Shown here: piece by piece, positions 25,112 through 32,519 of the stretch
Numbering within the stretch: position 1 is the stretch's first letter
Layout: the number at the start of each line of letters is the position of its first letter
DNA from: Chryseobacterium sp. KACC 21268
GTDB taxonomy: Bacteria > Bacteroidota > Bacteroidia > Flavobacteriales > Weeksellaceae
DNA length: 64,000 bases
Reading direction: 5' to 3'
Assembly: GCA_028736075.1 (NCBI GenBank)
Contig: CP117875.1
Location: 3,162,001-3,226,000 of the forward strand
The notes under the pieces: generated by a model
Database searches by the model: none
What the model saw: the letters and a program-made list of their open reading frames with translations, nothing else
What the model was told of the DNA's origin: nothing
Translations under genes and position numbers: made by a program

Positions 25112-25579
25112 ATGAAAATATTTAAATTATTTACAATTCTATGTTCATTGAATTTATTTTTGTCTTGTGGTGTTTGTCTTCCTAAAAATCTTGAATTTAA
25201 AAACATTCAGTATTTCACACCAAAATCTTTAGAAAACATTGACACAAATTCTGAGTATGTCTGTACCAATATTTATGAAGCGGATAGTAATTTTAAAAAA
25301 TTAGGCGAATCTTGGGATTCATCATCGAAAAGAACTATGAAATTTAATAAAAATGGTTTTATTGAAGGAGTTGGAATGCCAATAAACAATAAAAATGAAC
25401 AAGCAATAATTTATACAAAAAATGGAAAACTCTTAATTGATAAAATTGGCGCCACTCAAGACCACTGCAAATTTATTGACACATACAAAGTCAAAGTCAT
25501 TGGAAATAAAATTTATTTACTGCAATTTAGCGGAATAACAAATCGAAAAATGTGCTTTGAATTTCAAAAAAATATTTAG
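25112..25579 (+). CDS. Cassette 9: hypothetical lipoprotein, 155 residues
   Basis: Not recognised. It starts MKIFKLFTILCSLNLFLSCG, a lipoprotein signal with lipobox LFLSC, followed by a beta-rich domain (MKFNKNGFIEGVGMPINN, YTKNGKLLIDKIG) that resembles lipocalin-like lipoproteins in pattern only. The ATG is 49 bases after the boundary at 25063. It ends 8 bases before its own site begins. Confidence 0.62.
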   Translation: MKIFKLFTILCSLNLFLSCGVCLPKNLEFKNIQYFTPKSLENIDTNSEYVCTNIYEADSNFKKLGESWDSSSKRTMKFNKNGFIEGVGMPINNKNEQAIIYTKNGKLLIDKIGATQDHCKFIDTYKVKVIGNKIYLLQFSGITNRKMCFEFQKNI

Positions 25580-25587
25580 AATAAAAA

Positions 25588-25764
25588 ACATCGCACAACA
25601 TTGGCAAAATGCGGGGTTTAGGGAAGTTTAACTTTTAATAATATTTATCCGCCGCTGCTTTTCAATTCCAGATTTTAAGTAATTTAGTTCAATTCCAAAA
25701 CATCAGCTTCGTTGTTCAATTTAGCCCGCACTTCGCCTATACTTTTTCGTTAGCAGAAATATTA
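25588..25764 (+). repeat. attC-like site 9, divergent in sequence
   Basis: Opens ACATCGCACAAC and ends TTCGTTAGCAGAA, but the body is unlike the other sites: GGCAAAATGCGGGG pairs with GCCCGCACTTCGCC across a 90-base centre. The arm matches the cassette 9 start (25063) in 11 of 15 positions. Confidence 0.7.
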
Positions 25765-25776
25765 AAAAAATACCCT

Positions 25777-26628
25777 ATGAAGAGAATTTTATCAATAATT
25801 ACAATTGTACTTTTTTTAGCAAGTCCTAAAGTATTTTCACAAATTGACAAAAATGGAAACCCAATTTTTAATAGTTTACATATTGAGAAATTTAAATTTG
25901 AAAACATCGAAATAGTTTCAAATTATTATACAATAAAAAATAATATTGACAATCAATCTTCTTCTGTTTTCATTAGTGAAAAACCAACTTCGGAAGACTA
26001 TATAAATTTCTCAACCAAGCTACCATCCTATTTTTTTATGATTGTTGACAAAGGAAATGTTCTTGGAATGGCAATGCTGATTCCTAAAATTGAAGATGAT
26101 TCATTTTTCTATAACGTAGTAATTCCAAGTGAAAATTCAAATTTTCAAGTTTCATCTCAACTGAAAGGAAAAATAACCGAACATCGAGCAAAAGAAATAT
26201 TAGATATAACAAATGCTGAAGCAAAAATTAAGAAGACAGTTTTGAATTATAATGACAGGAATTTCGAAATACTGAAATATGACCAAATTATAGCAGAATT
26301 AAAAAATATTGTTTTAGCAAAAATTACTTCTGAAAAAAACGTAGAGAAGAATAATATAGAAGAATATATCAAAACAGAATCGAAAGAAGGAGGAAAACTT
26401 GACTTCAAAAATGCAGTCGAAAAATATGATGGAGCTTTGGTTGGTTTCGATGGAGTTATGTATAATAAGAAAGATTTTACAATTTTAATGTGGGGAGCTT
26501 CTGTAAATCAAGTTGGAATAAAAGATTTTGCGAAAACTCAAGCTCTGTGGGAAGAGATTAATAATAGAAAACTAACAGAACCTGAATTAAAAGCCTTAAA
26601 AAAAGGATTTGAAACAAAACTCAAATAA
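25777..26628 (+). CDS. Cassette 10: hypothetical exported protein, 283 residues
   Basis: Not recognised. A signal peptide (ILSIITIVLFLASPKVFSQ) is followed by a 260-residue domain with no family that I know. A middle helical part (TEHRAKEILDITNAEAKIKK) and a C-terminal segment (TILMWGASVNQVGIKDFAKT) stand out. The ATG is 28 bases after the boundary at 25749. Ends right before its attC-like site. Confidence 0.6.
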   Translation: MKRILSIITIVLFLASPKVFSQIDKNGNPIFNSLHIEKFKFENIEIVSNYYTIKNNIDNQSSSVFISEKPTSEDYINFSTKLPSYFFMIVDKGNVLGMAMLIPKIEDDSFFYNVVIPSENSNFQVSSQLKGKITEHRAKEILDITNAEAKIKKTVLNYNDRNFEILKYDQIIAELKNIVLAKITSEKNVEKNNIEEYIKTESKEGGKLDFKNAVEKYDGALVGFDGVMYNKKDFTILMWGASVNQVGIKDFAKTQALWEEINNRKLTEPELKALKKGFETKLK

Positions 26629-26770
26629 ATACTTCTGCTAACAAGGGCTTGGCAATAGAAGGCGGAACGTCTAAATTCACGCTTTGTGCCTCGGTTAAAG
26701 TTTGTATTTTAGTTGAAAGTGTGGGCTTCGGTTTTCCCACCATCGCCAAGCACAAAAATGTAAGCACCAA
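26627..26770 (+). repeat. attC-like site 10
   Basis: Opens AAATACTTCTGCTAAC, matching the complement of the cassette 10 start in 14 of 16 positions. The body diverges (GGGCTTGGCAATAGAAGGCGG and CCACCATCGCCAAGC) and the 3' core is GTAAGC rather than GTTAGC, a base change in the otherwise constant GTT. Confidence 0.75.
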
Positions 26771-26777
26771 TTATAGA

Positions 26778-27731
26778 ATGACAAGACTAAAACAGAATTA
26801 TGGACTTTTAATAATCGGAATTGCAATTGGTATCGCATACGGACTTGCGACAAGGTTGGTATTCGGACAAGAAGCAACTCTGGCTTCCGTGACATACTTA
26901 TTTATCATTCCTACAATTTTGGGAATTATTCCTTTAATGTTTGTTGACAATGACAAACTAAAATCGTATCGTAATATAATTTTCATTCCTTGGCTGACTG
27001 TTGCGACTTTTTTCTTTACAATGTTTTTATTTGGAATAGAAGACTTTATTTGCTTATTAGTTCTTGCAGCTCCTTTTTTTATTCTGGGAACCGTTGGTGC
27101 TTTGATTTATAGATTTGTGCAAATCAATAGACAAAAGAGCAAAGGAAAACTTCTGACATTAGTATTGTTGCCTTTTCTATTCGCATCAATCGAAGAATAT
27201 ATACAAAGTCCTTCTGACACTTTTAATGTGAAAAGTGAAGTTATTATCGATGCAAAGCCTCAATTAGTATGGGACAACATTGTTGAAGTTGAAACAATCC
27301 ACCAAGATGAATATAATTCCGGTTTTTTCAATTCAATTGGAATTCCAAGACCTATAAGTGCGACAGTTGATAGAAAAGAACTTGGTGGACAAAGAATAGG
27401 AAACTTTGAAGGCGGTTTAAAGTTTATTGAAACAATTACCGAATATGAAGAAAACAAGAAAGTTTCATTTGACATAAAAATTGACCCAACGACCGTTAGA
27501 CAAAAAGTATTTGACCAACACGTTTTGAACGGCAACTATTTCACATTTGTTGACGCAACTTACGAACTGACTGTGTTGAAAAATGGACACGTAAAATTGG
27601 CACTTTATTCAAGTTATCAGCTGACTTCAACTATCAACTTTTACGGCAAATTTTGGGGTGACATAATTCTAACAGACTTTCAAGACAGGCTTTTAAATGT
27701 AATTGAAAACAGATGTGAAACGAAAGAATAA
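26778..27731 (+). CDS. Cassette 11: membrane protein with C-terminal SRPBCC domain
   Basis: A 317-residue protein from the ATG at 26778 (MTRLKQNYGLLIIGIAIGIA). Four membrane helices occupy about residues 8-135 (GLLIIGIAIGIAYGL, TYLFIIPTILGIIPLMF, FIPWLTVATFFFTMFL, FICLLVLAAPFFILGTVGAL), and the rest (about 155-315) is a SRPBCC domain beginning VKSEVIIDAKPQLVWDNIVE. The membrane-SRPBCC combination is known in Bacteroidota hypotheticals. It may bind a hydrophobic ligand at the membrane. The long upstream frame crosses site 10 and is not coding. Confidence 0.72.
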   Translation: MTRLKQNYGLLIIGIAIGIAYGLATRLVFGQEATLASVTYLFIIPTILGIIPLMFVDNDKLKSYRNIIFIPWLTVATFFFTMFLFGIEDFICLLVLAAPFFILGTVGALIYRFVQINRQKSKGKLLTLVLLPFLFASIEEYIQSPSDTFNVKSEVIIDAKPQLVWDNIVEVETIHQDEYNSGFFNSIGIPRPISATVDRKELGGQRIGNFEGGLKFIETITEYEENKKVSFDIKIDPTTVRQKVFDQHVLNGNYFTFVDATYELTVLKNGHVKLALYSSYQLTSTINFYGKFWGDIILTDFQDRLLNVIENRCETKE

Positions 27732-27757
27732 CTGATGCTAACAGGTTTTGCGTGGTC
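27730..27757 (+). repeat. attC-like site 11, truncated; end of the array
   Basis: Opens AACTGATGCTAAC and AGGTTTTGCG, then the similarity stops. The arm matches the start of cassette 11 (26760) in 12 of 15 positions. The missing right half marks the distal end of the array. Confidence 0.65.
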
Positions 27758-27955
27758 ACTTAGTGCTTGGTTTTGATATATCTCTTTACAAATGCTAATG
27801 ATTAATGCATTTTTGAATATCCAATTAAAATTTTATCTTAACTTTATTAATAATAATTGATGACGATTTTCGCCGACAGCAATTTTCAAAGTGACGATTG
27901 ACGTAATAATCTTTCATTAATTATTAAAAATTTGAAACATTTTAAACACAACGAG

Positions 27956-28387
27956 ATGGAAAAAACTAATACTATACTAAGAGGTTTAGCGACCATCAGC
28001 TTCTTTGCTGAAAATTTGCAGGATGCAACAAACTGGTACACCGAACTTTTAGGCATCGAACCTTACTACACTTTTCCAGACAAGGAAAATCCTGCTTATG
28101 TTGAGTTTCGTATTGGAGATTTCGAGCACGAATTGGGCATCATCGACAAGAAATATCAACCCAAACTTGCTTCGGGCAAAATTGGTGGCGCAGTTGCCTT
28201 TTGGCACGTGGACGATATTCGACAGGTTCTTAAAAAATTAATAAAAATGGAGGCGAAAGAATACGAAAAAATCACCGAAAGAGAAGACGGATTTGTTACG
28301 GCCTCTGTGATAGACCCGTTTGGTAACATCTTAGGAATTATGCACAATCCCCATTATTTGGAAATTTTAAAATTATTGAACAAATAA
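27956..28387 (+). CDS. VOC family (glyoxalase-like) protein
   Basis: A 143-residue VOC domain protein from the ATG at 27956: RGLATISFFAENLQDATNWY at the start, a FEHELGIIDKKYQP middle and VTASVIDPFGNILGIMHNPHY at the end, which are glyoxalase/bleomycin resistance-type motifs. Resistance cannot be deduced. It is not close to the PhnB-like proteins at 7662-10564. It is the first gene past the array and lacks an attC-like site after it. Confidence 0.78.
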   Translation: MEKTNTILRGLATISFFAENLQDATNWYTELLGIEPYYTFPDKENPAYVEFRIGDFEHELGIIDKKYQPKLASGKIGGAVAFWHVDDIRQVLKKLIKMEAKEYEKITEREDGFVTASVIDPFGNILGIMHNPHYLEILKLLNK

Positions 28388-28472
28388 AAACGGTAGTGCA
28401 AAAATGGTTATCAACAAACCGTTAAAACATTTCATTTATCAAGATCATTAACAACAATAAAAAACACACATT

Positions 28473-29096
28473 ATGATTATTTTTGGAACAAGAGCCAGAA
28501 CATTGGTACCAAAGGAAAACAAATCCTACGACTGCGATTACTGTCAGACGAAAGGCAGTGTCACATTTGCTTTTATCGCGCGCTATTTTCATATTTTTTG
28601 GATTCCGATTTTTCCAATCTCGAAAAAAGGAATCAGCCAATGTAGCCACTGCAAACAAGTGCTGTACGAAAATGAAATGAGCCCAAGGATGAAGCAAGAT
28701 TACGCCAATGCATCTGCGAGCGCAAAAAGACCGATTACCCACTATTTTGGACTGTTCATTATTGGCTTAATTTTCTGCACCGTCATCTACGGCATTACCA
28801 CCAACTCTATCAATGAATCCAAATATTTAGCCGAGCCGAAGGTGAATGATGTTTATGAAATCGAGAAAAATGGTTCTTACACACTTTACAAAATTTCGGA
28901 GGTAAAAGGTGACACCTTGATTTTCAAACCGCACAATATGATGGCGGAGAAATATATTAAACTTTCCGAATTGCAGAAGAAACATAAAAATGACTATTCC
29001 GACGAAACGATAAAATTCACCAAAGCTCAAATAAATTCGATGAAAGAAAGTTCTAAAAGTGATTTTGGAAAGATTTATAGTATTAAACGCGAATAG
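28473..29096 (+). CDS. Zinc-ribbon membrane protein, 207 residues
   Basis: The N-terminus carries a zinc ribbon with two Cys pairs (YDCDYCQTKG near residue 21 and ISQCSHCKQVLYEN near 55) around a FHIFWIPIFPISKKG strand, the zinc_ribbon_15 pattern. One membrane helix follows near residues 91-110 (FGLFIIGLIFCTVIYGIT), then a charged domain with KVNDVYEIEKNGSYTLYKI. Probably a membrane protein with a cytoplasmic zinc ribbon; function unknown. Confidence 0.7.
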   Translation: MIIFGTRARTLVPKENKSYDCDYCQTKGSVTFAFIARYFHIFWIPIFPISKKGISQCSHCKQVLYENEMSPRMKQDYANASASAKRPITHYFGLFIIGLIFCTVIYGITTNSINESKYLAEPKVNDVYEIEKNGSYTLYKISEVKGDTLIFKPHNMMAEKYIKLSELQKKHKNDYSDETIKFTKAQINSMKESSKSDFGKIYSIKRE

Positions 29097-29119
29097 CGTA
29101 TTTATTTAGATTGTAATCC

Positions 29120-29641
29120 TTGATTGAAATCAATTTTAAAAGAAGCGCTTTCAACACAAGCATTAGTCTTTGTGTTGGCGCGATTCTTATTTGTTCCTAT
29201 TTAATCTACAAAGAATACAACATTCCTGAAAGAATTGCACTGAGTTTGTTTCTTGTTGCTAATTTATTTGTCTTAATATTTAGATTAAAACAATTCTACA
29301 AAATGTATAGTTCAGGAAATAATGTTGCGTTGAAAACTGATGAATTCGGTATTGAAAACAATACACAGGCTAAAAGTTATTTCATCAGCTGGAGTGAGAT
29401 TAGCGCCTTTGAAATCGGACATTTCAGAATCCGCCAAATCTACATTAAACCAATAAATCCAAATCACTTTCCGCGGAAAAAATATTTTGGACTTTACTTC
29501 ACCTCAAAGCCTGAACCTTTGTGGATAGACAGCGATATGATTGATATTAAACGAGATGAGTTAATTAACATTTTAAATAGAGAACTTCATAATTACAATA
29601 AAAAAAGTAACAATAATTCCTTTAAAACAAATCAATCATAA
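29120..29641 (+). CDS. STM3941-like membrane protein, 173 residues
   Basis: Two N-terminal membrane helices (SISLCVGAILICSYLIYKEY and IALSLFLVANLFVLIF) and a PH-like beta domain with YFISWSEISAFEIGHF and RIRQIYIKPINP. The layout matches the STM3941 family of unknown function. The start is a TTG at 29120, with no ATG that keeps the first helix. It lies 23 bases after the zinc-ribbon gene and 18 bases before the next gene, so a small operon is likely. It resembles cassette 6 in layout. Confidence 0.62.
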   Translation: MIEINFKRSAFNTSISLCVGAILICSYLIYKEYNIPERIALSLFLVANLFVLIFRLKQFYKMYSSGNNVALKTDEFGIENNTQAKSYFISWSEISAFEIGHFRIRQIYIKPINPNHFPRKKYFGLYFTSKPEPLWIDSDMIDIKRDELINILNRELHNYNKKSNNNSFKTNQS

Positions 29642-29659
29642 AAACTCAAACATCAAGAG

Positions 29660-30154
29660 ATGAAAAAACTACTACTAACTTTATTTTTTACAATCAGTAT
29701 TTTCGCTTCTGCACAAGAATTGCCAACCGAACCAGCAAAAGGTTTTGCCTTCCCTATCGGAACAAAGTTTACAATCAAACTACATCCTACAGACTCTACG
29801 AATTTTGATTTTTCAATCATCGAATTTGAACCATTTCAAGAAATAATCGATAGTTGGGAAAAAAGTAAACTGTTTAAGGAAAAAGGCCTGGATGGAACGA
29901 TAGAATTTTACTTTTGTTTAGGAACACACGGCAAGACCGAAGAAGAGAAACAAAAAAATATGAAAGTGTTGCTTGTGATGAAGAACAGGACAAAATATGC
30001 TCTTTCGTACAAATCAGATATCCAGACTGTTGAGGATGGAGAATTCAAAGAAACTTCAAATGTCGGAACTTTTCCCAATGCACAAGGAACAGAAATTTGG
30101 CCCTATATGATTCAGCAAATTGGTTTGCACGATTTCGCGATAATGAAGCAGTAA
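29660..30154 (+). CDS. Hypothetical exported protein, 164 residues
   Basis: Not recognised. The signal peptide is clear (LLLTLFFTISIFASAQ), followed by a small beta-rich domain (PIGTKFTIKLHPTDSTNFDF, YFCLGTHGKTEEEKQKNMKV). Probably periplasmic or secreted. It shares a likely transcript with the preceding 29120 gene. Confidence 0.6.
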   Translation: MKKLLLTLFFTISIFASAQELPTEPAKGFAFPIGTKFTIKLHPTDSTNFDFSIIEFEPFQEIIDSWEKSKLFKEKGLDGTIEFYFCLGTHGKTEEEKQKNMKVLLVMKNRTKYALSYKSDIQTVEDGEFKETSNVGTFPNAQGTEIWPYMIQQIGLHDFAIMKQ

Positions 30155-30240
30155 AATAATTTTCCAGAAGAAAATTCTTCAAATATTGCCAGGACAAACA
30201 ATCCCATTCTTGGAAAGCATTTTGCTGTTCATTTCCCAAA

Positions 30241-30870
30241 ATGAAAGTTATGAGAATCCTTTGTTTTTCAATTCTATTTTTAGCAATCACCTCTTGCGCG
30301 ACGAAAAAATACACCAAAGCCAACTTACTTCCAAAAGGCATAAAATCTGCGACGGAAGAAGTCTATGACATTTCAAATGCTCAGAGAAAACTTCTCCAGA
30401 AAAAGGAAATGGGATTCACCAAAAATGGACGAATCAAATCTTCCAAAACTGTAGATTCTGGCGGAAAGCTTTTGCAAACCACCGAAAAGAAACTTTGGTT
30501 CACGGTGGAAAGATATCCCGACAAAGATTCATACTATTGCAAAACGCGATGGAAACCGAATCAGCGGGAACGCATCAGTTGCTACACGCAAAAGCAATAC
30601 AAACAAAACGAAAGCATCTACCATTACAACAAAAACGGAAGCATCGACAAAATAGTTGATAATTTTGACACCTTCTACACGCGTCAATTTCATTATGCTA
30701 ATGATGAACTTTCCAAGATTGTCGTCACAGGAAAAGACAATGAAAAGATTGATGAGCTATCAATAAAATGCATCTCAAAAGACGAAAAAGGTACTTGCCT
30801 GAAACAAACCAGAACTTCTACAAAATCAAACAAAAAGGAAGAGATTTTGATTAATCCGAAATACGATTAA
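30241..30870 (+). CDS. Hypothetical lipoprotein, 209 residues
   Basis: Lipoprotein signal MRILCFSILFLAITSCATKK with lipobox ITSC. The mature part is basic with repeated Lys/Tyr-rich strands (NESIYHYNKNGSIDKIVDN) that resemble short toxin-antitoxin-system YwqK-like or RHS-type repeats in pattern only. The start could be 30241 (MKVMRIL) or 30250. It ends just before the MITE-like copy at 30868. Confidence 0.6.
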   Translation: MKVMRILCFSILFLAITSCATKKYTKANLLPKGIKSATEEVYDISNAQRKLLQKKEMGFTKNGRIKSSKTVDSGGKLLQTTEKKLWFTVERYPDKDSYYCKTRWKPNQRERISCYTQKQYKQNESIYHYNKNGSIDKIVDNFDTFYTRQFHYANDELSKIVVTGKDNEKIDELSIKCISKDEKGTCLKQTRTSTKSNKKEEILINPKYD

Positions 30871-31023
30871 TAGCCAGTTTAAAAATGATTTAAAAATAAA
30901 ATTTTCAAAACGTTTTTCGTTCCCCTGACCCTAAAGGGTGGAAAAACGCATTGAGAATTTCATCAAAATTACTCCCTTTAGGGTTGGGGAAATAATTTTG
31001 ATGAAATTTAAACAGGCTCTAAG
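30868..31023. mobile_element. MITE-like repeat, copy A
   Basis: About 155 bp with terminal inverted repeats (TAGCCAGTTTAAAAATGA and the complement of AGAGCCTGTTTAAATTTC). It encodes no protein. An internal pair AATTTCATCAAAATTA and TAATTTTGATGAAATT gives a strong stem around CCCTTTAGGG. Copy B (34383-34536) is inverted relative to it with roughly 85-90 percent identity by eye. Confidence 0.75.
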
Positions 31024-31031
31024 TTTAACTA

Positions 31032-32510
31032 TTAAAATTTAAACAAACTCTTGATAAAATCCTTGTTCAAAAACTTGTCCAACGGATAGATTTTCAGGAA
31101 GTAATTTCCAATGAAAAGCAGAATCAAAACGACGCTTGGTTTGTAGAAAAGATTCAAAATATTATGTTCAAAATCCGGCAACAGAATCGCCACATTGATT
31201 GACAGAAATCCCAAAATCAAAGCGTACATCATCTCGATTCCCAATGGAAAAACTTTGAACTTAACGTAGTTGAAAACGATTTTGATGATATTAAACAATG
31301 ACAACGAAATCGCGTAAGCAACAGCAATTCCGAGAATTCCCAAGTCTGTGTAAGTCAGGAAAATCATATTAAGGCTAATTGTAAGAACCGCCAAAATCAA
31401 CATCACCACAATATTGAATTTGTAAAACTTCGACAACGAAATGATATGACCGTTGAAACCCGTCGCCAAGTCAAACAACATCGCAAATCCTAAAATCCAA
31501 AGAACTGGCTCAGCACTTCGTAAATCCTCGCCATTCTTCATAAAATCTGCCAGGTAAGGAAATCCTACAACGATGCAACAAAACAAAACCAAGCCTAAGA
31601 AAAACAGACTGAGCGAGGTTTTCTTATGAAATCTGTCCAGCTCGTCGTAATCGCCGTTCGCCAGAACTTTGTTGATGATAGGCGCAGAAATATTGAAAAG
31701 TCCCATTTGAGGAACCACGATAATGGAGATGATTGAAAAAATATTGCTGTAAATCCCGTTTTCCTCGAAACTGATGTACTCGCCAATCATAAAATTATCA
31801 ATTCTGATAGCGATGTAATTCCCGATATTCCCAAGAAATCCGAATAAACTGTAAGTGAAAATCTCACTGTAAAACTTGTCTTTTTTAAAATAATCCAAAT
31901 TAAAATCCGGTTTGATTTTCTCCAAGCGATTGGTGTAAAATCCGTATCCGAGTAGCGAAATCACGAACATCATAAAGAAAAATCCATAAGCCGATTTTTC
32001 TGCAAATCCCATAAAAAAGAAAAGGCAAAACGCGCCAAGATTGGCAATCTTCGGAACAAAGTTTTCGAAGATATTGGGAACTACTATTCGCTTGTAATTG
32101 GTCAGAAATTTATTGAAAATCGAGGATAAAGCCAAAACCAAAACCATTGGCAAAATCAGACGTTTCATTTCCCAAAGTCGGCTTTCCTTGAGACTTGGAA
32201 AGAGATAATTGAGTAAAAAGTAAGCGCCGATAAAAATCGCAAAATTGATGAAAATCGCCAGCAAACTAAGCGACAACATATTGTGGTGTTTCCCATCAGC
32301 ATTCACTTTGCTGAAGAATTTGACGTTGGAAAAACTGAGTCCAAAAACTACGATTGGAACTATCATTTCGGCAGTTGGCAAAATGTAACGGAGCTTTCCA
32401 TAAAACTCCATATCGTACGGAAAAATGAAAATCGCCGAAAACGTTCCCAGCAAAAAACCGAGATAACCAATGATGGAATATTTTATACCTTGTCTTGCAA
32501 CGACACTCAT
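31032..32510 (-). CDS. Polysaccharide flippase (Wzx/MATE-like)
   Basis: A 492-residue membrane protein with about 12-14 helices over its whole length, beginning MSVVARQGIKYSIIGYLGFL, the common start of oligosaccharide flippases in this phylum (family of Wzx, polysaccharide_synt and polysaccharide_synt_C). It probably flips a lipid-linked sugar across the inner membrane for capsule or lipopolysaccharide assembly. The gene ends 9 bases from copy A of the MITE-like repeat. Downstream of the FkbM gene by 10 bases, so the two are one operon. Confidence 0.82.
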   Translation of the reverse strand: MSVVARQGIKYSIIGYLGFLLGTFSAIFIFPYDMEFYGKLRYILPTAEMIVPIVVFGLSFSNVKFFSKVNADGKHHNMLSLSLLAIFINFAIFIGAYFLLNYLFPSLKESRLWEMKRLILPMVLVLALSSIFNKFLTNYKRIVVPNIFENFVPKIANLGAFCLFFFMGFAEKSAYGFFFMMFVISLLGYGFYTNRLEKIKPDFNLDYFKKDKFYSEIFTYSLFGFLGNIGNYIAIRIDNFMIGEYISFEENGIYSNIFSIISIIVVPQMGLFNISAPIINKVLANGDYDELDRFHKKTSLSLFFLGLVLFCCIVVGFPYLADFMKNGEDLRSAEPVLWILGFAMLFDLATGFNGHIISLSKFYKFNIVVMLILAVLTISLNMIFLTYTDLGILGIAVAYAISLSLFNIIKIVFNYVKFKVFPLGIEMMYALILGFLSINVAILLPDFEHNILNLFYKPSVVLILLFIGNYFLKIYPLDKFLNKDFIKSLFKF

Positions 32511-32519
32511 AGTTTCAAT

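Larger units (their letters stand above)
18396..27757 (+). mobile_element. Integron-like gene cassette array (11 cassettes, no integrase in window)
   Basis: Eleven consecutive units each consist of GTT, a short leader, one or two plus-strand genes and a palindromic attC-like site ending in the next GTT. Proposed cassette starts: 18396, 19181, 19861, 21070, 21904, 22607, 23263, 24113, 25063, 25749, 26760; the last site is broken off near 27757. The first 10-16 bases of each cassette are complementary to the bases preceding AAC in the site at its own far end (for example 15 of 16 for cassette 3), as expected if each cassette was once a circle. Cassettes share no protein similarity with one another, are AT-rich, and mostly lack room for their own promoters. 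Nine of eleven sites are related in sequence; two differ in sequence but keep the fold. No intI gene is visible, so this is CALIN-like. Confidence 0.8.

Noticed and set aside
19814..27731. Upstream extensions of cassette ORFs through the attC-like sites
   Set aside because: Several frames are open across the palindromes, giving similar peptides such as KFCASIAPPS and KICASIAPPS; this is the shared repeat translated, not protein homology.
18396..27757. Cassette palindromes as ordinary Rho-independent terminators or MITE insertions
   Set aside because: They are far longer than the terminators elsewhere in the window, lack T runs at the ends, show no target duplications, and their outer arms are specific for each cassette.
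18396..27757. Array as a CRISPR locus
   Set aside because: The repeats are over 130 bp, palindromic and separated by genes of varying length, with no cas genes.
27956..28387. Bleomycin resistance determinant
   Set aside because: Only the general VOC fold is visible; nothing supports drug binding.
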